Source of the DNA: SpSt-1165 sp964391725
GTDB taxonomy: Bacteria > Chloroflexota > Anaerolineae > Anaerolineales > Anaerolineaceae
NCBI GenBank assembly: GCA_964391725.1
Contig: CAYMNB010000015.1
Span: 1-54,180 of the forward strand
Length of the DNA stretch: 54,180 nt
Direction of reading: 5' to 3'
The notes below the pieces were generated by a model. It ran no database searches, was not told the DNA's origin, and saw only the letters and a program-made list of their open reading frames with translations. The translations under genes and the position numbers were made by a program. Of this stretch, positions 52,082-54,180 are shown piece by piece. Positions within the stretch are counted from its first letter, which is position 1; every line of letters starts with the position of its first letter.

Positions 52082-52483
52082 ATGTCAACAGAAACTGTAA
52101 AACAAGAAATTATCAATCTCTCGAAAGAGAAATGGCTGTGGATGGCAGACTGCAACGTGGAAGCCCTTGAGAAACTCTTCCATGCGGATTCGGTTTTTGT
52201 CCACATGGGCGGGAATATGACCAGAGAACACGAACTGGGTGTTATCAGCAGCGGGGGGATTCATTACAAACATGCCGAAATCGAAGAGGTGTCGGTGCCG
52301 TTGGTCAGTGATACAACCGTCATTCTCTACAACAAAATTCGTTTGGATGCTGTTGTTGGCGGGAATGAGGTCACCAATCCATTTATGGTGACAGAAGTCT
52401 ATGTGCAAGAAAACAGCAGTTGGAAATTAGCCTCACTTGTGTTTTCCAAATTGCTCTCCCCTGAAGACCAACCACAGCATTAA
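52082..52483 (+). CDS. SnoaL-like/DUF4440 (NTF2-fold) protein
   Basis: A 133-residue NTF2-like protein: helical start (VKQEIINLSKEKWLWMADCNVEALEKLFHADSVFVHMGG), beta sheets, and VTEVYVQENSSWKLASLVFSKLL at the end, typical of SnoaL/DUF4440 proteins that bind small molecules in a conical pocket. No defined reaction. The ATG at 52082 has GGAGAGA upstream; in-frame upstream codons belong to the shadow of the reductase gene. Located between two aldo/keto reductases in the MerR operon. Confidence 0.85.
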   Translation: MSTETVKQEIINLSKEKWLWMADCNVEALEKLFHADSVFVHMGGNMTREHELGVISSGGIHYKHAEIEEVSVPLVSDTTVILYNKIRLDAVVGGNEVTNPFMVTEVYVQENSSWKLASLVFSKLLSPEDQPQH

Positions 52484-52501
52484 AAACAAAAGGAGAACAT
52501 C

Positions 52502-53353
52502 ATGCAAACAGTAAAACTTAATAATGGTATAGAGATTCCGATGGTTGGATTCGGTGTTTTCCAAATCACAGACCCGGTTGAATGTGAGCGTAGTGTGATC
52601 GAGGCTGTCGAAACCGGCTACCGCCATATTGACACCGCCGCTTCGTATCAGAATGAAGAAGCGGTTGGCAAAGGCATCAAAAACTGCGGTGTGCCCCGTG
52701 ACGAGTTGTTCATCACCACCAAACTGTGGATTCAAAGCAATGGCTACGAAGACACCAAGAAAGCCTTTGACCGCTGCTTAAATCGGTTGCAGTTAGATTA
52801 TGTGGACCTGTTCCTGATCCATCAACCCTACGGTGATGTCTACGGCGAGTGGCGCGCGATGGAAGAACTCTATGCGCAGGGCAAAATGCGGGCGATCGGG
52901 GTATCCAACTTCCCGCCTGATCGCATGATGGATTTGATCATCCATAACAAAATCACCCCGGCGGTCAACCAGATCGAGGTCAATCCTTTCCATCAGCAAT
53001 TGGAGAATCAGCAATTCTTTGAAGAAAATCAGGTGAAATTGGAAGCCTGGGCGCCTTTTGCCGAAGGCAGGAATGGTATTTTCAAAAATGAAGTATTGGC
53101 TTCCATCGGCGCAAAGTACAACAAAAGCATTGCTCAGGTCATCCTGCGTTGGGTGGTGCAGCGTGGGATCGTTGCCCTTTCAAAAACAACCCGCAAGGAG
53201 CGCATGGCAGAAAACATTGATGTTTTCGATTTTGAATTGAGCGCGGCAGATATGACCGCTGTGGCAACCTTAGACGCAAAAACCAGTTCGTTCTTTGATC
53301 ATCGCGACCCGAATATGGTCAAGTGGCTGGGCGAACGGAAAATGGATATTTAG
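52502..53353 (+). CDS. Aldo/keto reductase (AKR5-like)
   Basis: A 283-residue aldo/keto reductase of the 2,5-diketogluconate/methylglyoxal reductase group. Catalytic tetrad D44 and Y49 (RHIDTAASYQNEEAVG), K74 (ITTKLWIQ) and H107 (VDLFLIHQPYGD) is complete, with AIGVSNFPPDRM and the C-terminal LSKTTRKERMAENIDVF for coenzyme binding. NADPH-dependent carbonyl reduction. Shorter than the AKR at 51048 and of another subfamily, so not a tandem duplication. AAGGAG precedes the ATG. Confidence 0.95.
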   Translation: MQTVKLNNGIEIPMVGFGVFQITDPVECERSVIEAVETGYRHIDTAASYQNEEAVGKGIKNCGVPRDELFITTKLWIQSNGYEDTKKAFDRCLNRLQLDYVDLFLIHQPYGDVYGEWRAMEELYAQGKMRAIGVSNFPPDRMMDLIIHNKITPAVNQIEVNPFHQQLENQQFFEENQVKLEAWAPFAEGRNGIFKNEVLASIGAKYNKSIAQVILRWVVQRGIVALSKTTRKERMAENIDVFDFELSAADMTAVATLDAKTSSFFDHRDPNMVKWLGERKMDI

Positions 53354-53471
53354 GGAATAATCTCTGTCGAGAAAAAAGCGGTAGCCAATCGCGCCGATCT
53401 CTGGCCTGGCCAGTTATTTGGCGCGAACCGCTGCCAATTTCGATCGCACGCCGAACGAAAGGATTAACAAG

Positions 53472-53807
53472 ATGCCTGAGGCAAAAGAACAAACCCGGGC
53501 GCAGCAGCTCATGGGTGAGTTTGCCCCCAAGTTAGCGGAACTTACCGATGATGTGCTTTATGCGGATGTGTGGGCACGGGAAGAACTGTCGCAGCGCGAC
53601 CGGAGCTTGATCACCGTTGCGGCGCTGGTCGCCAATGGAAACACCCAACAGCTTCCCAGCCACCTGAAACGGGCGAAGGAAAATGGTATCACCGAAAGTG
53701 AGCTTGGTGAGGTGATGACCCATCTGGCTTTCTACACTGGATGGCCGCGCGCTATTTCTGCAATTCTGGTGGCAAAGGAAGTTTTCGACAGGGATGGGAA
53801 GCAATGA
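53472..53807 (+). CDS. Carboxymuconolactone decarboxylase-like (AhpD-fold) protein
   Basis: A 111-residue CMD-family helical protein: LSQRDRSLITVAALVANGNTQQLPSHLKRAKENGITESELGEVMTHLAFYTGWPRAISAI. It lacks the CxxC redox pair of AhpD, so it is not a disulphide reductase; it fits the small CMD-like group found near aldo/keto reductases and oxidoreductases. The ATG at 53472 has GAAAGGA upstream. Its stop overlaps the cupin start (ATGA). The 118 bp between the AKR stop and this start hold no gene. AdhR of B. subtilis is also adjacent to a CMD-family gene. Confidence 0.9.
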   Translation: MPEAKEQTRAQQLMGEFAPKLAELTDDVLYADVWAREELSQRDRSLITVAALVANGNTQQLPSHLKRAKENGITESELGEVMTHLAFYTGWPRAISAILVAKEVFDRDGKQ

Positions 53808-54180
53808 AAGTAACACGAAACGGAACCCAGCCCTCAAGACAGGGCTCTCCTGAATGGTTCACTGGCAAGGTCTGGGTCGACCCACTGTTTATGCCAGAAG
53901 AACCTGCACGGGCTTCAGGAGCCAAAGTGACCTTCGAGCCTGGCGCACGCACCGCCTGGCATGCGCACAGCCTGGGACAAACATTGATCGTTACAGATGG
54001 CTGTGGGCGCGTGCAGCGCTGGGGTGGTCCGGTGGAAGAAGTGCATCCAGGTGATGTGGTCTGGTTCGAACCAGGCGAAAAGCACTGGCATGGTGCTTCA
54101 CCCACCACCCCGATGAGCCATATTGCTGTTGTGGAGCGGACGGGAGATACAGATGTTATGTGGGGCGAGCATGTCAGCGA
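53804..54180 (+). CDS. Cupin domain protein, truncated by window end
   Basis: At least 125 residues of a single-domain cupin. Motif 1 GARTAWHAHSLGQTLIVTDGCG and motif 2 HPGDVVWFEPGEKHWHGASP supply metal-binding His residues. Similar cupins neighbour CMD-type proteins and include manganese-dependent enzymes such as a bacterial hydroxynitrile lyase. Its ATG overlaps the CMD stop (ATGA), so it is translationally coupled to it. The end is not in the window. Confidence 0.88.
   Translation, partial: MKVTRNGTQPSRQGSPEWFTGKVWVDPLFMPEEPARASGAKVTFEPGARTAWHAHSLGQTLIVTDGCGRVQRWGGPVEEVHPGDVVWFEPGEKHWHGASPTTPMSHIAVVERTGDTDVMWGEHVS

Noticed and set aside
53354..53471. Possible gene remnant between the second AKR and the CMD gene
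   Set aside because: Short stretches look protein-like in several frames, but no frame gives a consistent domain, so I call it non-coding.
1..54180. Mobile element or defence island
   Set aside because: No transposase, integrase, restriction, CRISPR or toxin-antitoxin genes, and no long direct repeats seen.

Overview
The window looks like chromosomal DNA from a Chloroflexota bacterium, most likely the class Anaerolineae. The grounds are the protein types: lipoproteins and membrane proteins with long Thr/Pro/Glu linkers, paired roadblock/LC7 proteins, DUF3048 and DUF1461 proteins, GAF-PAS-cyclase signalling and YtxH proteins. A T-box-controlled leuS fits a Gram-positive-like regulatory repertoire. 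This placement is an inference from gene content; there is no rRNA here. I found no phage, insertion sequence, CRISPR array or plasmid function.

Layout. 0.1-2.4 kb: MFS sugar-type transporter and an orphan trmD, minus strand. 2.5-9.6 kb, plus strand: two membrane-anchored TPR paralogues, rho, a LysM-M23 cell-wall peptidase, a roadblock protein, a V4R-like protein and a dolichol-phosphate-mannose-synthase-like glycosyltransferase. 9.6-13.7 kb: a lipoprotein, a Tat-exported metallophosphoesterase, a second roadblock protein and a DUF3048 lipoprotein. 13.8-17.7 kb: FAA hydrolase, small membrane proteins and a GAF-PAS-adenylate cyclase. 17.8-24.7 kb: a five-gene minus-strand operon (lipoprotein, Wzz-like protein, O-antigen-ligase/polymerase-like protein and two paralogous anchored zinc metalloproteases). 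24.7-29.5 kb: NarL-type two-component system, epimerase, methyltransferase-like protein and nucleotidyltransferase. 29.6-32.6 kb: tRNA-Ala(CGC), tRNA-Ala(GGC), a leucine T-box and leuS, apparently one unit. 33-44.7 kb: thpR, rsfS, bcp, a GH-A-like protein, the pth-mfd pair, small envelope proteins, a membrane spermidine-synthase-like protein, DUF1461 and gpmA. 44.8-50.2 kb: URO-D family protein, zwf, 2-hydroxyacid dehydrogenase and a GH2 glycosidase. 50.2-54.18 kb: a MerR/AdhR-type regulator with two 19-bp-spacer promoters, one driving a divergent 61-aa protein and the other an operon of two aldo/keto reductases, a SnoaL-like protein, a carboxymuconolactone-decarboxylase-like protein and a cupin cut by the window end.

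How the genes work together. The clearest functional units are the envelope/polysaccharide-protease operon (17.8-24.7 kb), the tRNA-Ala/T-box/leuS unit, the two-component pair, and the carbonyl-stress operon under the MerR-type regulator. At the DNA level, four genes (trmD, the histidine kinase, the methyltransferase-like gene and a small membrane-protein gene) start exactly 7 nt after an extended -10 element of the form TGnTACAnT, with no Shine-Dalgarno sequence. This looks like a leaderless-mRNA class. The operon, regulation and leaderless calls are read from spacing and motifs by eye and have not been tested by computation.
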